Shown here: positions 1 through 11,604 of the stretch, in pieces
How positions within the stretch are numbered: position 1 is the first letter of the stretch
How the letters are laid out: the number at the start of each line of letters is the position of its first letter
Assembly: GCF_004359215.1 (NCBI RefSeq)
Contig: NC_090621.1
Location: 62,001 to 126,000 of the forward strand
Direction: 5' to 3'
From: Bremia lactucae
Lineage: Eukaryota; Oomycota; Peronosporomycetes; Peronosporales; Peronosporaceae
DNA: 64,000 bases
Notes under the pieces: model-generated
The model's input: the letters and a program-made list of their open reading frames with translations, nothing else
The model's database searches: none
Told to the model about the DNA's origin: nothing
Made by a program: the position numbers and the translations under genes

Positions 1-221
1 TTGTATTAGTTTATAATTAAGTAAGTATTAAGTAGATAGACAAGAAGAACTTAATTATATAAATACAGATTATAATTAAACCTTTTCAAAGCAAGTGCTT
101 TGAAGAAGGTCTTCCTCTGCACGTACTAGTGTACGTGAAGTGACGTGAGGCACCACTCGCACTGATGCAGTGCGAAGTGGACTTGTACTGAAGCAGTACA
201 AGTTGGCAGTGCCCCGTTACA
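1..221 (+). repeat. Family A LTR, 3' part, cut by window start
   Basis: This matches the 3' half of the LTRs at 5418-5869 and 20974-21423. It shares the AT-rich stretch with repeated TTAGTATTAG-like words and the pairs of short inverted words (acgtactagtgtacgt; cttgtactgaagcagtacaag), and ends in GTGCCCCGTTACA. The 5' half lies outside the window. The bases after 221 do not look like a primer binding site followed by gag, so it is probably a solo or truncated LTR. Confidence 0.8.
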
Positions 222-660
222 GTACCCATATAGGAAAACCCCATACAAAGATGTTGCTGTGATGGGGAGGTGGCATAACCAAAAGGACACCGGCTCCCAA
301 TTCTTATCTTGAGGTTCTTGGGTCATTTTGAACATACAAACACAAAAATACCACTTCAATGTGCTTTTTTCTTAAAGTTGTTTTTAATAAGACCCACATG
401 TGAATACCCCAAAAAACCCAACAAAACAATGAACGCTTATGTTCCTCGATTAATAGTTGCAACGAAGTAGTCTGCCAACCTCATCTAGCTGACTAATAAC
501 GACCAAAAGTACTCACTTCATAGGCACAACGAGCGTGGCCAACTTGCTTTCTTGGATTTTGTATTTTTTTCATCCCTGTGTCGTTACCTTTTTAATTTCG
601 ACTTAATATTTCAAATATTACCAAATTTGGTAAATTGAAGTAACAAGACATTAGTTGATT
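222..660. other. No recognisable gene
   Basis: AT-rich sequence between an LTR end and a decayed Gypsy pol. I see no ORF, RNA gene or repeat that I can name. Confidence 0.5.
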
Positions 661-2310
661 GGTTGTATTGAGGTTGAATATACCCCGTCACAAGACAGAA
701 TCAGAAATAGCCATTAAAGTGCCTAGTGGATTGTGGGGCGTCGAACAATTTCATTTGACGTCAATCGCTTGAAGATCGCAGACTCAAATCTATTGAGCGC
801 GATATACCTTTAACGAGGATGACAGTGCGCCTAGCAACAGGCGCATCTATAACAGTAAAGTAACGTGTAGTTGTATCCAATTCACGTTAGAGGGTCAACA
901 GTACGATGAATATTTCATCGTACTAGATTTGGATGACTACTTTGATGTAATGCGTGGATCACCATGGCTCGGAAAGTACGAGCCGTGTATAAATTGGCAG
1001 CATCAAGCCGTGACGATGCCTGTATCTTGATCATCAGATGGCCAACTGATGAACGTCTTGGGAGCGTCCATAGCGTGTGGATGTCCTACGAGTGAGTGCG
1101 ATGGCCTCATTTGTGGTACGGTCGTTAGTACAACTGCACAAGGTCACAGTGTGATAGGAATCACACTGTTGAGTCAGCTGCCGGCGGCTGTGCACAAGCA
1201 GAGGCAGCGTCGGAGTTGAAAAACTCAAATAATTAGAGTGGTTCGAAACAAGGATGTTTGCTTGGAAAGCAACATCAAAGAAAATTTGAGACGCCTGTCG
1301 ATAAGAGACAGTGTGAGAGACCTAAAAATCGACTGTAAAGTCGATAGCAGAGAATCTTGCTGTGTTTGCGCAACCACAGCTAGAGGCAATTGGGGAGAAT
1401 ATCCCCCCCCAATAAAACTTGAAAGAATAAGGCATAAAACCTTCTGCGGGAACAAGTCCCCAGGAACATATGGCAAAGGTTTCCAGGTACCTTTGGAAAT
1501 AAGTTTTAAAAGAGTAAAGTGAGAGATTGAATGTCTTAGTAAACAATGGATCAAGTGTAGGCGCTTATACACTTGATCTGATATTGCCTACGAAGTTAAC
1601 TTTGGAGATAACTTGATTTCCTACGCTCGAACTAAAACGGTTCTTGCATGTCTTGCGTAGTGAAAAGGTCAAGCGGATCTGTATATTAGTCACAGATGGT
1701 ATATATTCGGTCAGCAATAATATTTTCCTGAGAACGAACGGGGTCTCAGCAGCTCATGACAGACGAATTTTTCCACGATGGGAAGACTATGATTGAACGT
1801 ATTGCGTCTCAGTCATAAGATTCCTTGAAGACAAATTTTGGTATAGGTATGATCGAATTTAAGGATTTAGTCCCTGATTTTTAACCGTGCGAGTTGCCTA
1901 AGGATAAAAGTACTCGACTTGAACTCGACCCCTGATACCATGTTAGAAATACTGTGTCATGAAGCAGTGGCCACTGCCTCGTGAAAGTGTATTGGCGATC
2001 GATAAGTTCTTTGCGATCACTTAGCAGCGAGCCAATGTGAGGATATCAACCTCCTTACGTAGCTCTCCGACCTTATGTGCACGTAACGTAAATAGGAGGG
2101 TGGCGGATTGTACATGCGTTCAATAAATTGAGCGCTGCAGATACCACGAAAAGACGTAATCATTGACGATCTGATGGATGGATTCTATCATATCCTTATC
2201 CGTGCACAAAATTTTCCGTTCACAGTAGTAAGGACTTTAAGCGGATTGATCTGGGGATAATTATTTATGTCACGGGGGCTTAATAATGCAACGCCACTGA
2301 GGGGTGGCTT
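661..2310 (+). pseudogene. Degenerate Ty3/Gypsy protease and reverse transcriptase
   Basis: Two recognisable pieces lie in order on the plus strand. Around 815-1030 a broken frame reads like a retropepsin-type protease (words VRLATGA, then DLDDYFDVMRGSPWLGKYEP). Around 1930-2310 the sequence follows the RT entry region of the better kept copy at 14.54 kb (QWPLPRE, then a decayed form of the SPHSSPTFCV / WRIVHAFNKLN segment, and the sequence for the LLMPQELSNAPATF segment). Many frameshifts and stops exclude function. The pol is cut at about 2310, where an oppositely oriented LINE-like ORF begins. Confidence 0.75.
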
Positions 2311-5300
2311 CCTCGCGTTGAACGACAAATATGTCTCTCTGTAAAAACGTGGCTGCCATGCCAAGTGTGTCACTGCCCCCCCCCAACAGTCCGTAGGCAC
2401 TTGCGAAGTTCTACCCGATGGGGTGGCCGCATAGTCCGTCAAAAACCAGCGGAATTGAGAAGCCAACTCCGTGCGCGTCAACGACGCCCACCCACGGCCA
2501 ACATTCTTAAGTGCCTGCTCCCGCAAGTCGTGAGGGAGCTGATCCTCCAAGTTCAAGAGTCCTGTACACGCGATACCTCGTTTGATGCCGGCTGTGAGAG
2601 GCTCCTGATCCTTGGTAGAGGCGGCCAAGGTAGACTCAGCCACCGCTTGAGCAAGAGCTATCGCTAAACAATTGCCGTTCGCTGGGGTATTAATTTCCCG
2701 AACTCCCAGAATGCTCACAAGTTCACCCATGTGGATGGATTTCACTGGCGGCTTAGGATCCATGGGTATCAAGTGACATTGCCTGTCCGGTAGCAGCTTT
2801 AAAAGCTTTTCGCAAGCCAGCCGTCCCGATGCTGCTGGATCAGGAGAGCCGGGCCCGCGGTGACTACCGCCGGGCCCCGGATGCCGGCTGCTTGTTTCCG
2901 GGCCTGATCTTCCGGCAGCAGCCGGGAGTGGGACAGCCGTGCCGAAGAAGCAGGAGCCGGGGAGCTTCCAGTCTCCGGCTACGGAGGTTCGTACGCAGAA
3001 GGTCGGAGAGCTATGTGGGGAGGTTGACTCTCTCACATGGCCCGCTTTTCTCGATCGGTAAAGAATTTATCGATTGCAAGCACTTGTTAAACGAGGCAGT
3101 GGCCAGAGGCGACACTGCTTTCCGGTGCGGGAGACGGACCCTCCACTGCCCGATCATCCTCCTGGAGAACGTGATAACTCCCGCTGCTGACGTTCAGCTG
3201 AGGCGGGGGGGGGGCTGAACTGGAGGCCAAGGCCGACGACCCCCTCGAAGGGGGCGTCTCAGCCATGGCTGTTCGGGCCGGGGTTTTTGGGCCGGAGGCG
3301 GCGGGCCCTCGTGCGTGGCCGTAGTAGCATACACCGATTGGATAGGTATACCTGTTGGCTGGGGCTCGGCGGCCGGCGATGTACTGGGAGTGGCGACCGG
3401 TACCGCCGGCGTCACCGCGGCTTGTGTCGCTGCATCGGCTGATTGCTGCACAAGGAGTCGTCGCTACGCCATCTGCCGCATTTTGTCTGGGCTACTAAAA
3501 GGTTTAGCCAGATCTTCGACAGCGAGAAGCTTGGCTTCGTAGACCTCCAGCCCGCCCGGCCCCCGTAATTGCGCATCGGTGAACTGACATCTCGACGCCG
3601 GGTGGCCGAGCGTACTACACTGCAAACATTGGAGGCGACGGCCCACGTCCGGATGCCGGACGATAATGGGGGCCCCAACTAAAAGCAGTCTGACTCTTCC
3701 TTGTAGAAAGGTCGGGCAACCCGCCAGATGAAATGTGACTTTCCAGGCGGTGGACGTACATGAGTTCGGGGTACAGGTGTCCATATCCTCTAGCTCAAAA
3801 TCCGTCGGTATCGTGGAGCGGAGGTAGGTAGCAATGCGCCCAATATCATCAAACCGGGTGAGATTATACAGCAGAATGGTGCATGCTGCCCGAGGGTGGC
3901 TCGAACGCCCGTCTGGACCCCGCTGATTCAACCAGACCGAGCCCCTGACCGGTTGATGAACATTCTCGAGCGTGTACGCCCTGCCCTGAAAAAGCACTAC
4001 GACATCCTGGTGCAAGTTGGGAATGGCTCGCGTAAAGAAATAGAAGTGGATTGACCGGGTAGAACGATTGTAGCTAATCGTCTTGGCCAACTCGAGGAAA
4101 CGGTGAAGATCCGGCAAGCAGACCCGCAAGAGTTCCGCCGATTCCAAATTTTTCTCCGTGATAGCGTGTGTCGTCCGACGTCCAATCGGGATATCACAAC
4201 CATGCCGAAGTTTCAATACCAACTGTCCCTCGACCTGCGCCTGAACAGTCTGACACAACCGAAGCCGCTCGTCGCTGTCAAAGACAGAATTGAGAAAATC
4301 AGGCAACCGACGACAGGCAATATGCCCTTCCGCAATCCCAATGATGATGCGCCATTATCATCCGTACCCTCGCGCAGACGATGCGTACCTGGCAAGTTAA
4401 GGCGCGATGAGCAAATGGCACGAAGCGTGGTCGCCTCTCCCACTGAAATGTTTTTCGGATCAAACATAAAGTCATCAAACACGGGACGCTGCTTGCCCGT
4501 CGTGCTGTCCGGACCTGCCGAAATGCCTGTTTGCACGACCTGAGACCACAGCCGTGGGATTGGAGCCACAGCCCATTTCTGTCGGCTGGCCAGCTTGCGA
4601 TAGATTTCCTTAAATGCCCACTTCGTGACGAGGATCTCCTTACTGATCTGGTGGGCTAAACGGGTCCAGTCGACGTAGCGGCCGGATGTCACAACAAAAC
4701 ATTGCTTAAACAGATCCAGCAAACTCACCAGCTCAGTACTTGTGAGCTTGAGATACCGTTTGCGTTCGGCCGGAAACGCGTCCAAGCTGACGGGAAGGCG
4801 AGCAAATTCCAGCGCAAATAACTCCTGAATGGTCTGGCGCCAGACATCCAGATACGTGGGCCCCGTAGAAGCCTTCATCGCTGTGGTAAGGGCCTCCAAC
4901 ATTTCGCGCGGATGAACTGGAGGCGGGGAAGCCTGCGAAGGCGACGAGGAAGACGCAGAAAGCCTCCCCCGAAGCGCTCTCAGTCGGTCGTCCATCCGCG
5001 GCGCTACTGCGTCTGTCTCGCCGCTACGGAGCGGCGAGACAGAGGGATTGACGCGTCCCCCGCCAAGCCAGACTCCAGAGCCACTGAGGAGGTCGGCTGC
5101 TGAGAGGCCGCGAGAGGAGAAGATGCGGCGTGCGCTGGACCCCTGCCCCGTGTGCAGAAGATGCGGCGGTGCACTTGAGCCCCTGCCCTGTGTGCAGAGG
5201 ATGTGGGGCTACTAGCGGAGGGAGCTAATGCCTTCTCCCGCGGCCCCGCATCCTCCGGCAAGGCGAGGGCCGGACTAGAGTCCCGGATCGTCCGGCTGGC

Positions 5301-5410
5301 CTTTGGCAAAGCCGCGCCTTCCTCCCTGTCGGGAGGGGGGCATGGTGGCCGATCCAGAGCCGTCGTTCGAAAAGAGCTGGCTAACGCCAGTTCGTGTCCT
5401 GTTTGATTGT
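2311..5410 (-). pseudogene. LINE-like ORF with CCHC knuckle and OTU-like protease domain, frameshifted and 3'-truncated
   Basis: Read on the minus strand, the sequence is GC-rich, unlike its flanks. It starts with an Ala/Pro/Ser-rich part (about 5340-5004) and continues through ORFs at 4995-4213 and 4306-3464, which join by a frameshift near 4310-4350. A CCHC zinc knuckle (CLQCSTLGHPASRC) lies near 3625. After a Pro/Gly-rich linker, an OTU-like segment occupies about 2740-2345: the catalytic-Cys loop reads TPANGNCLAIALAQA, followed by a WGGAVTHLAWQ stretch like the WGG..EL.ALA part of OTU proteins. The usual C-terminal His region is missing, because the element stops where the Gypsy RT piece begins. 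No reverse transcriptase is present. That this is a non-LTR retrotransposon ORF is my inference from the knuckle, the GC bias and the lack of introns; a Gypsy gag of an unusual family is the alternative. Confidence 0.55.
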
Positions 5411-5417
5411 TGCTACA

Positions 5418-5869
5418 TGTAACGGGGTGTATCGTTACATGAAATTAACAATAAAAGATTGTTAATTAATATTATCCAAAAGGTAGATAATATTTGGAGG
5501 AAATTACTTTAAATAGTAATTTCCTGAATTCTTATCCATAAATAGGTATAGACCATTATGTCTATTTATTCCGCAGACTAATCAGCTGTAGAAGTAATCA
5601 AAGAGAGTTACGAGATAAGATAGATAAGAATTCATTTACATGTTTAGTATTAGTTTATAGTTAAGACAACATTTACAAAGATAGATAGAAGAGATACTTA
5701 CTTATATTAATACAGTTTTCATTTAACCCTCTTTAAGTTAGTTGCCTTAAAGAGAAGTCTTCCTCTGCACGTACTAGTGTACGTGAAATAATGTAGGGCA
5801 CCACTTGCAACTGAGGCAGTGCGAAATGGACTTGTACTGAAGCAGTTCAAGTCGTAGTGCCCCGTTACA
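5418..5869 (+). repeat. Family A LTR (A1 type), solo
   Basis: A 452-bp unit that starts TGTAACGGGGTGTATCGTTACA and ends GTGCCCCGTTACA. Its first 269 bp read as identical to the LTR at 20974. I see no internal retroelement sequence on either side in the expected order, and no 5-bp target-site duplication (flanks ctaca and gtatg). Confidence 0.85.
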
Positions 5870-5879
5870 GTATGTCAGG

Positions 5880-7440
5880 CTGAGCGATTTGGTTTGTGCG
5901 GATTGCTCCAACGCTGTCCTTCATCTGCTGTACGGACTTGAGAAAACCCAGCGCGCCGCCATCCTGTTGCAGCCAGATTGTCTCAAGCAACTCGAGTGCT
6001 TTCTGAGCATCTACGACAGCGATTCCTGCTCGTCCTCAGGCTGAGTCGGGAGGTGGTCCTCAATGATTTCATCCACGTCTGGAATGTATGATGTGATCCG
6101 CTCGGTAGGATAGTCTAGCAGGTTGCGGATGTTCATCACGATAGGATACCTGAAGCGTCTAATCTGATGTTCCATCTCCACCATGACTTCATTGTCAAGG
6201 CACTGCTCCTCTAGGACTGGTGCAGCATCAGCTGGTTCTGACCGGATGTTGCAATGCCGGTAACAGTTATGGATGGTCTCAATGCGGACATCGTTAGACC
6301 AAGTTGAGACTGACACCTAGATAGCATGAAAGATGTTTATCTTTGCCGGCTCAACGACACCATTGTCGAGATCCTGAAGGAGCATACGGGAGAAGCTGCG
6401 CCTAGTAGGCTTTGAGGTTGCGTAGGATACCCTGGTCGCACGGCTGAAGCTTCGACGTCATGTTGGGCGAAATATAGTAGATTGTCGTGTTGCGAATTGC
6501 GATTCGCTGCGACAGATCAGCAAGCAGGACGTGTGCACTGCAGTTGTCCAGGATCAGCAGCACCTTGCGGTTTGCCATTCTCCCATCGAAGTCCCTCAGT
6601 CACTCCAAGATGATAATTTGTGTTATCTAGGCCTTCTTGTTGCTGCGATACTGATAGCCAAGGTTCTGGAGATTGACATGGCGGGAGCAGCGAGAAGTGG
6701 CGTAGTGCCAATGATCCATAGGGGCCTCTGTCGGACCCATCACCATTGCAGTAGACAGTCACATTTATTCCTTGTTTGCTTTCACCCCTTCAGCTCCCTG
6801 TTGCAAGCGAAGTGTCAGCTTGAAACAGAAGAGTTGCATTAGCCACCAGATAACAAAATTTGGTGTCCTTCGCAGAGTGCTTACCTGCATCCGATAGAAC
6901 AAGCCAGTCTCACCCATGTTGTAGATATTCTTCCATTTATACTAATTGAGGACCTCGCATAAGGGAGAAAGCGCATCCTCCTCATCAACCATGTCCATCG
7001 CGCCGCTCTCTCCGAACTGCGATAGGCGCGGATTCCATTCAGAGCTATATAGGATTCCAGCCATCCGTTGGAAAGCTGAAATAGTTCATGTCCTGGACAA
7101 AGAAGGTCCAAAATCCGCTCTGCATGTTCACGGGCAACGTCTCCGCTAAGACTGATACGATCCGAATGGGCATTAAACCAAGCCAGCAGAGCTGATTCCA
7201 TCAGTGAATACATTACTGCTGTCTTCTGAAAGTCGAAGATGGTCTGCCTTCTTCTTCGGCGTGCTGGAGACCGTCGCCTGGCTGACCCCCAGCTGATATT
7301 TGTCCTGAAGTCAATTGACAAGCTGTGCCTAGATCAGTGCGGGATTCTATGTGTAATGTTTGCAGAGAGCCACACGGACATCGTCCGTCATTGTGGCGTG
7401 CTCCTCCCAGAGGCATTGTTGATGCGCTGCTGAGTTCTTC
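5880..7440 (-). pseudogene. pogo/Tigger-type (CENP-B-like) DDE transposase, degenerate
   Basis: On the minus strand, pieces appear in transposase order but in shifting frames. First is an N-terminal HTH with the words DDVRVALCKHY and QLGVSQATVS (about 7395-7270). Next is a CENP-B/Tc5-type HTH with LLAWFNAHSDRISLSGDV and LSNGWLESYIALNGI (about 7190-7030). Then comes an INYYMGETGLFYRMQ-like segment (about 6940-6895), and a DDE core with VLLILDNCSAHVLLADLS and IYYISPNMTSKLQPCDQGI (about 6580-6430). The tail covers about 6316-5880. Frameshifts and stops are frequent, so it is a relic. Pogo-type elements move by cut and paste at TA targets. Confidence 0.75.
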
Positions 7441-7525
7441 TTGGGGATTGTGGGAGAGGCCTTTCTTTTATAACCACATCCCTCCAAAAAAGCGAAATAA
7501 TTAATTTATCTGTGGGATACTACAC

Positions 7526-7603
7526 CTGTCTAAAATTCTAAACTTTTTAAATTTATCAGGAAAGGGCGTCCCAACATTATTAATTTAGACAGGTTATACT
7601 GTA
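7526..7603 (-). repeat. Candidate terminal inverted repeat end of the pogo-like element, with a local inverted repeat
   Basis: Read on the minus strand from 7603 the sequence starts TACAGTATAACCTGTCTAAA. An inverted copy of ACCTGTCTAAA lies about 55 bp away, near 7532. The opposite end of the element near 5866 begins TACAGTAT, which matches only the first 8 bases and overlaps the LTR end, so the pairing is uncertain. Confidence 0.4.
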
Positions 7604-7619
7604 GTCGTTATTCAAAAAT

Positions 7620-8425
7620 AGTCACAAATCTGAGTATTGTTATTTAATATTTCTCAATTGAAACGTATGATGTTAGCATACTCGCCGCTATCGACGTGTA
7701 CACGCCCGTCGAAAGGTCGGTGAAAATATACTCGTCTTGTTCCACGAGACGGAAGAGTCATGCCGGTAACCTCCCAGATGGGAAGGCTTTTTATAAATCT
7801 TATACACGATTTGCGTTCGACAAGTCTCATTTTAAATAGCTGAGCTTCTAACGCGATAGTGTCATAAAAATCATTTTCCAAGTCTGAGCATCTTCACAAA
7901 AAGATGCATGATACTAGCTAGACTCATTCACGGTCTCAATTGCCAACCCTACTAAAGCATGGGCTATTTGCGCACGTACAAGCACTAAATAGCTCATGGC
8001 GTAAGTAATCAAGCGTTTGCGGGCCAAGACTTTTAAGGGGACTAAATAATCATGACGGGGCATATATTAAAGCCCACTCGCGCCCACCTATTATTTGCTG
8101 CCTGATTACTATTGCTCAAAGAGCGCATCCGCAGCGACAGGACCTTCCATGAAGAATTAAGCAACTTGGAACGAAAAATCGAGGAAATAAGAGCCTACAG
8201 AATTCATAGTATCATTCTCCTGATCGAATAAAGAATCCGTACCATATGAAGTGCCGAAAACCATATTTTTTATGGCTGTGCCAAATCGAAATTGTGCACT
8301 GCAATTTGCCAGAGTAGCAACCATGCAACGGAATATAAAATTGTAATGGGGCATACTTCGGTTGAAGTGTACAATTCACAACACACCTTTTGCTATTAAG
8401 AACTTAGATAATAAATAAAGGGGAA
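7620..8425. other. No recognisable gene
   Basis: AT-rich sequence with only short ORFs (under 80 codons) that do not resemble any family I know. Confidence 0.5.
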
Positions 8426-8638
8426 TGTTATTTCCACCCCACCATTTCGTTATTTCCACCCCATGCAAAAAAATACCGTCGCTGCCAACTTGATTCCGAT
8501 TAGCCAATCAGAAGCATTATGTATAACGCTTCGCATATTTATTTATATGGGCGGAAAAAGACAAATAAGGGGTGGAAAAAATAATGACGGGTGGAAAAAA
8601 TAATGACGGGTGGAAATAACAAATGCTGGGGTGGAATG
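8426..8638. mobile_element. MITE-like element with inverted ends built from a repeated short word
   Basis: The left end (8426-8462) has two copies of the word GTTATTTCCACCCC in tandem. The right end (about 8556-8638) carries the reverse complement, GGGTGGAAATAAC and GGGGTGGAA, plus two further GGGTGGAAAAAATAATGAC copies. The outer 30 bp pair as an imperfect terminal inverted repeat around a unique AT-rich core of about 90 bp. There is no coding capacity. The partner transposase is unknown. Confidence 0.5.
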
Positions 8639-8651
8639 GCAAGTTGATGAA

Positions 8652-8900
8652 GTGGATAAAAAATACTTATTTAAGAGCCAGATATTCGGCGTTAAGGGCA
8701 CCTGCGTGCATTGTGACCCTTATTCCTGCAAATACTGCAAAGTCTTCAACGAATTGCTGCTTATACAATCTCAAATTCAGATGGATAAAAGGACTTATTT
8801 AAAAGAGCCAGAGATTGAGCGATGGGGCACCTGCGTGCATTTTGACCTGATTGTATGCAAAGTTTCGAGCAATCCGCTACTTGAACAAACTCAAATTCAG
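8652..8900. repeat. Two tandem units of 129 and 120 bp
   Basis: Units start at 8652 and 8781 and share TGGATAAAA near the start, GGCACCTGCGTGCATT in the middle and CTCAAATTCAGATGGAT at the junction. A frame is open through both units on the plus strand (to 8948), giving two similar Cys-containing blocks, but it has no good ATG at its start and I do not call it a gene. Confidence 0.6.
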
Positions 8901-10024
8901 ATGGATCTCGTTGCCTTGATGATTGATGCACATTATTATTTTTTGTGACGGTCTAGATCCAGTTGAGCGACCACGAGTACGCTAAGGGACAGAATTCTTG
9001 GAGCCATATCATCCAGACTGCAATTTATCGTAGCTGTTCCCATAATGGTTTCTTGATGGCGATACTCCACCATGTTGTAACGTTCTTTGACAGCCTCTAA
9101 TATGGTGGCAACATTTTGTCTACCCACTTCAGGCATGGCTGCAGGCGCAGCTGCATCCAAGCGCCATTAATGGTGGAAACTCTTAACAGTGAGAGGGCGG
9201 CCACTTCTTAGAAAAGCAGATTATTTGATGCTGACAGGGTATTCCATTCTTGAATTACACGCAACTGAACAGGTTATGGTGGCATTGGTAGGATCTTCAG
9301 ATAACTCATAGCTCAAAGCATTTTCCTAGTGCGTATATTGAAATGCGGCGCACTACAGCAAAGAAAGGGATTTTCTGTGTTTGTGCATGACTTGCATTCG
9401 CTCCTACGACAGCTAAACACCAAGATTTTCAATCTGGGCTTAAGCAGCATGAGCTACGCGAGTTTGTACATCACCCAAGTTTTTTCCGGAACACTTATGT
9501 AGCTCTTTAACATATGATGAAGCCCTTCAGCTCTCGATGATGTGACGTGGCCAAAATGCATGCAATTCCTGGTGTATGCGTAAATAAATTAATTTTTATG
9601 TGTCAGACAGGTGGTATCCGGATAGGCCAGCATGTTAGGCAGTGCAGTATATGTTGAGTGCATGCTTATCATGAGATTGATTTACACTTCCTCTGATTTC
9701 GAATAGATTACATCTGTCCGACTCTTCACGAATTTATTCCAGTCATCCCCAGGTCCAAAAAACTTACGACAATTTGCTAGAGCGTTTTTTTAAATATGTT
9801 AAACGCATAGAAGATGGGTTGAGGTGGGAAATGTTATTTCAGGGCATTCTTTAGGGCAAATTCTCGGTCTGTTGTGATTGTCTGTGGCAGTTGATCGAGA
9901 GCCCAAAGGTAGTCCGCTTCACGTTCATGCCTGATGAAAGCAATAGCAATTGGGAGGAAGTGTTGAAGCTTGTGACACCAGTGATATGGAGGATCCGGCA
10001 TTATGAATCGATCACAGATATCCT

Positions 10025-10078
10025 TACGCTTTGGTGGTGGACTGCACCTATCTAGGTGCAGTCCGCCACCAAAGCGTA
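10025..10078. repeat. 54-bp near-perfect palindrome
   Basis: The 26-bp arms differ at one position and are separated by 2 bases. It lies inside the MULE relic. Confidence 0.9.
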
Positions 10079-10122
10079 TGGATGTCTGTAAAGGAGTTCC
10101 ACAGATTTTTGGCTGGCATAGA

Positions 10123-10163
10123 ATAGGTGTGAAAAGATGATGATAATCATCTTTCACACCTAT
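10123..10163. repeat. Second palindrome, arms of 18-19 bp
   Basis: The arms ATAGGTGTGAAAAGATGAT and ATCATCTTTCACACCTAT pair with a single bulged A and a 4-base spacer. It lies 44 bp from the first palindrome. Confidence 0.85.
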
Positions 10164-10380
10164 AAACCCACTCTGCATGATGCAGAATGTCAAATAGAGC
10201 GTCCAGTGGTGTACGATTGCGAAGCTCTTCTGCTCGCACCGCTGGCGCTCGTTGTAGATTGTCCTTCCTATTGCTTTTGTGCTGGGATCTATTTGGCGTA
10301 GGGTTGTGACAATTTCTTTCGGCGCAATCCCAGCCTTAAGAAGTTTTTGTACTAACAAATTTTGCTCTGATTGAAAGCGT

Positions 10381-10944
10381 CAGGCAGTCGGATGACTACT
10401 TATGTTGTCTGAAGGTTCATGATTATGTTCCCTATGAAAAGTTCGCAGTTGCAAGCTGTTATCGCTTGGTAGACGCCCTGATAGACGAAACGGGCAATTA
10501 GTCAATCGGCTCGCAGAGTTTCGCGGCAACTCAAGTCATGTTGCTGCCCTTTGCAGGTAGGTACCACGTCGATCGCATTACAAAATAATCTTCTTTTTGT
10601 CGGAATTTAGGGTAGACACAGCATATCCTTCTGCATGAGCGAATTCGCGAGCTGCATCCGTCAGGGCCATTGTGCTGGGAAAGGATGCATTGGGTGGTGT
10701 GGTGGAAGCATTGTAGAACAGCCTGACAAGGAAGAAAGTAGAAATTGAGTGTGATATAGAGAATGTATTGTGATTGATAATAATTCGTAGGACCCGCTTG
10801 TTTACAAGTCAAAAAGAAGGATATGGAGAGTAGATCAACTTGACCCAGCCCGATTCAAAACGATGTTTTTTTATCGTGAAAAAAAATATGCGGAGCGCAA
10901 TAAGTAAGGCTTCTGATTGGCTAAAACAATCCCATTTTTATGTA
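10381..10944. other. No recognisable gene
   Basis: Contains short ORFs only. The minus-strand ORF at 10812-10531 has no recognisable motif. Confidence 0.5.
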
Positions 10945-11045
10945 GGTGATACGAAATACGAGTAGTAGCCACCAGATAGAGATCTGGTGGAATTAAGGTA
11001 AGGTTCCACATTTTAAATTTTAATTAAAGTTTAGTTTTTCGTATA
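10945..11045 (+). repeat. Family D LTR remnant with hairpin
   Basis: Aligns to the reverse complement of 58440-58560: hairpin at 10968-10991, then AATTAAGGTAAGGTTCCAC compared with AGGGTAAGGTTTTCAGC. Only this part of the LTR remains. Confidence 0.6.
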
Positions 11046-11604
11046 ATCTTAATGAATTAAGTCCGATTCGCCAATCTACGCCTGAGTCTTTATAAGTCCG
11101 AGCGTCTGCTGACATAGATCCATTTCTCAAACTTTTAGGGGTGAAACGCGTAGCGTTTGATAACCTTACAAATTTGTTTGGGCTGGATCGTAGAGATCAC
11201 ATCCTTTTCAGGGCCCAAAGGTTCTTGTTGCAAGGCTTAAAGCCTTTCTGCAACATGAATCTTTCTATATCGGACCACTTAGCAGCATTTATGCAACTCG
11301 GTAAATTCCTGTACCTGATCAGGAGCCTAAGGCTTGCCCTCTTGTTGTCAGTGTTGAGACATATGAGGACAAGAGAGAGAAAATCTCCTTGTTTGGATCG
11401 AAACATATGGAAATGGCCATACCCCTGCCATGATCCTAACAGAACAACAAAAGTGGTGATGACAACTTCTTAGCTCGGTGGTGAAGCCTGTGAGTGAGCA
11501 TCACATGTAGCACGTACACAGACGACGCATTTCCCACGCTGGATTCGCACCTATTCGCAATGAAAGTTGCCCCACACAAGTGAAGTAATTAGACCCACCA
11601 CTTG
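11046..11604. other. Unassigned stretch
   Basis: ORFs of 110 (plus) and 69 codons (minus) overlap and neither matches a family I know. About 11567-11604 resembles a shortened piece of a family B LTR (AAAGTTGCCCCA, then GTAATTAGACCCA). Confidence 0.4.

Larger units (their letters stand above)
8936..10358 (-). pseudogene. MULE-type (Mutator-like) transposase relic
   Basis: The minus-strand ORF 10358-9834 reads as a MULE transposase. It has an N-terminal KLLKAGIAPKEIVTTLRQ region, as in oomycete Mutator-like proteins, and a C-terminal segment HEREADYLWALDQL followed by TITTDREFALKNALK, where the Asp of TDRE is a core acidic residue of this family. The middle is disrupted by two palindromes (10025-10078 and 10123-10163). 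A further minus-strand piece (9160-8936) probably belongs to the degraded C-terminal part. I cannot see intact terminal repeats. Confidence 0.55.

Noticed and set aside
2829..3218. Plus-strand ORFs across the GC-rich LINE-like segment
   Set aside because: GC-rich sequence gives long shadow frames; zinc knuckle and OTU motifs are on the minus strand.
5864..5875. TACAGTAT at the LTR/pogo boundary as a perfect terminal repeat of the pogo-like element
   Set aside because: Only 8 bases match the other end and four of them belong to the LTR end, so it is too weak to define the element border.
8610..8948. 112-codon plus ORF over the tandem units
   Set aside because: Starts at GTG inside the MITE-like end; no ATG before its last third and no known motif.
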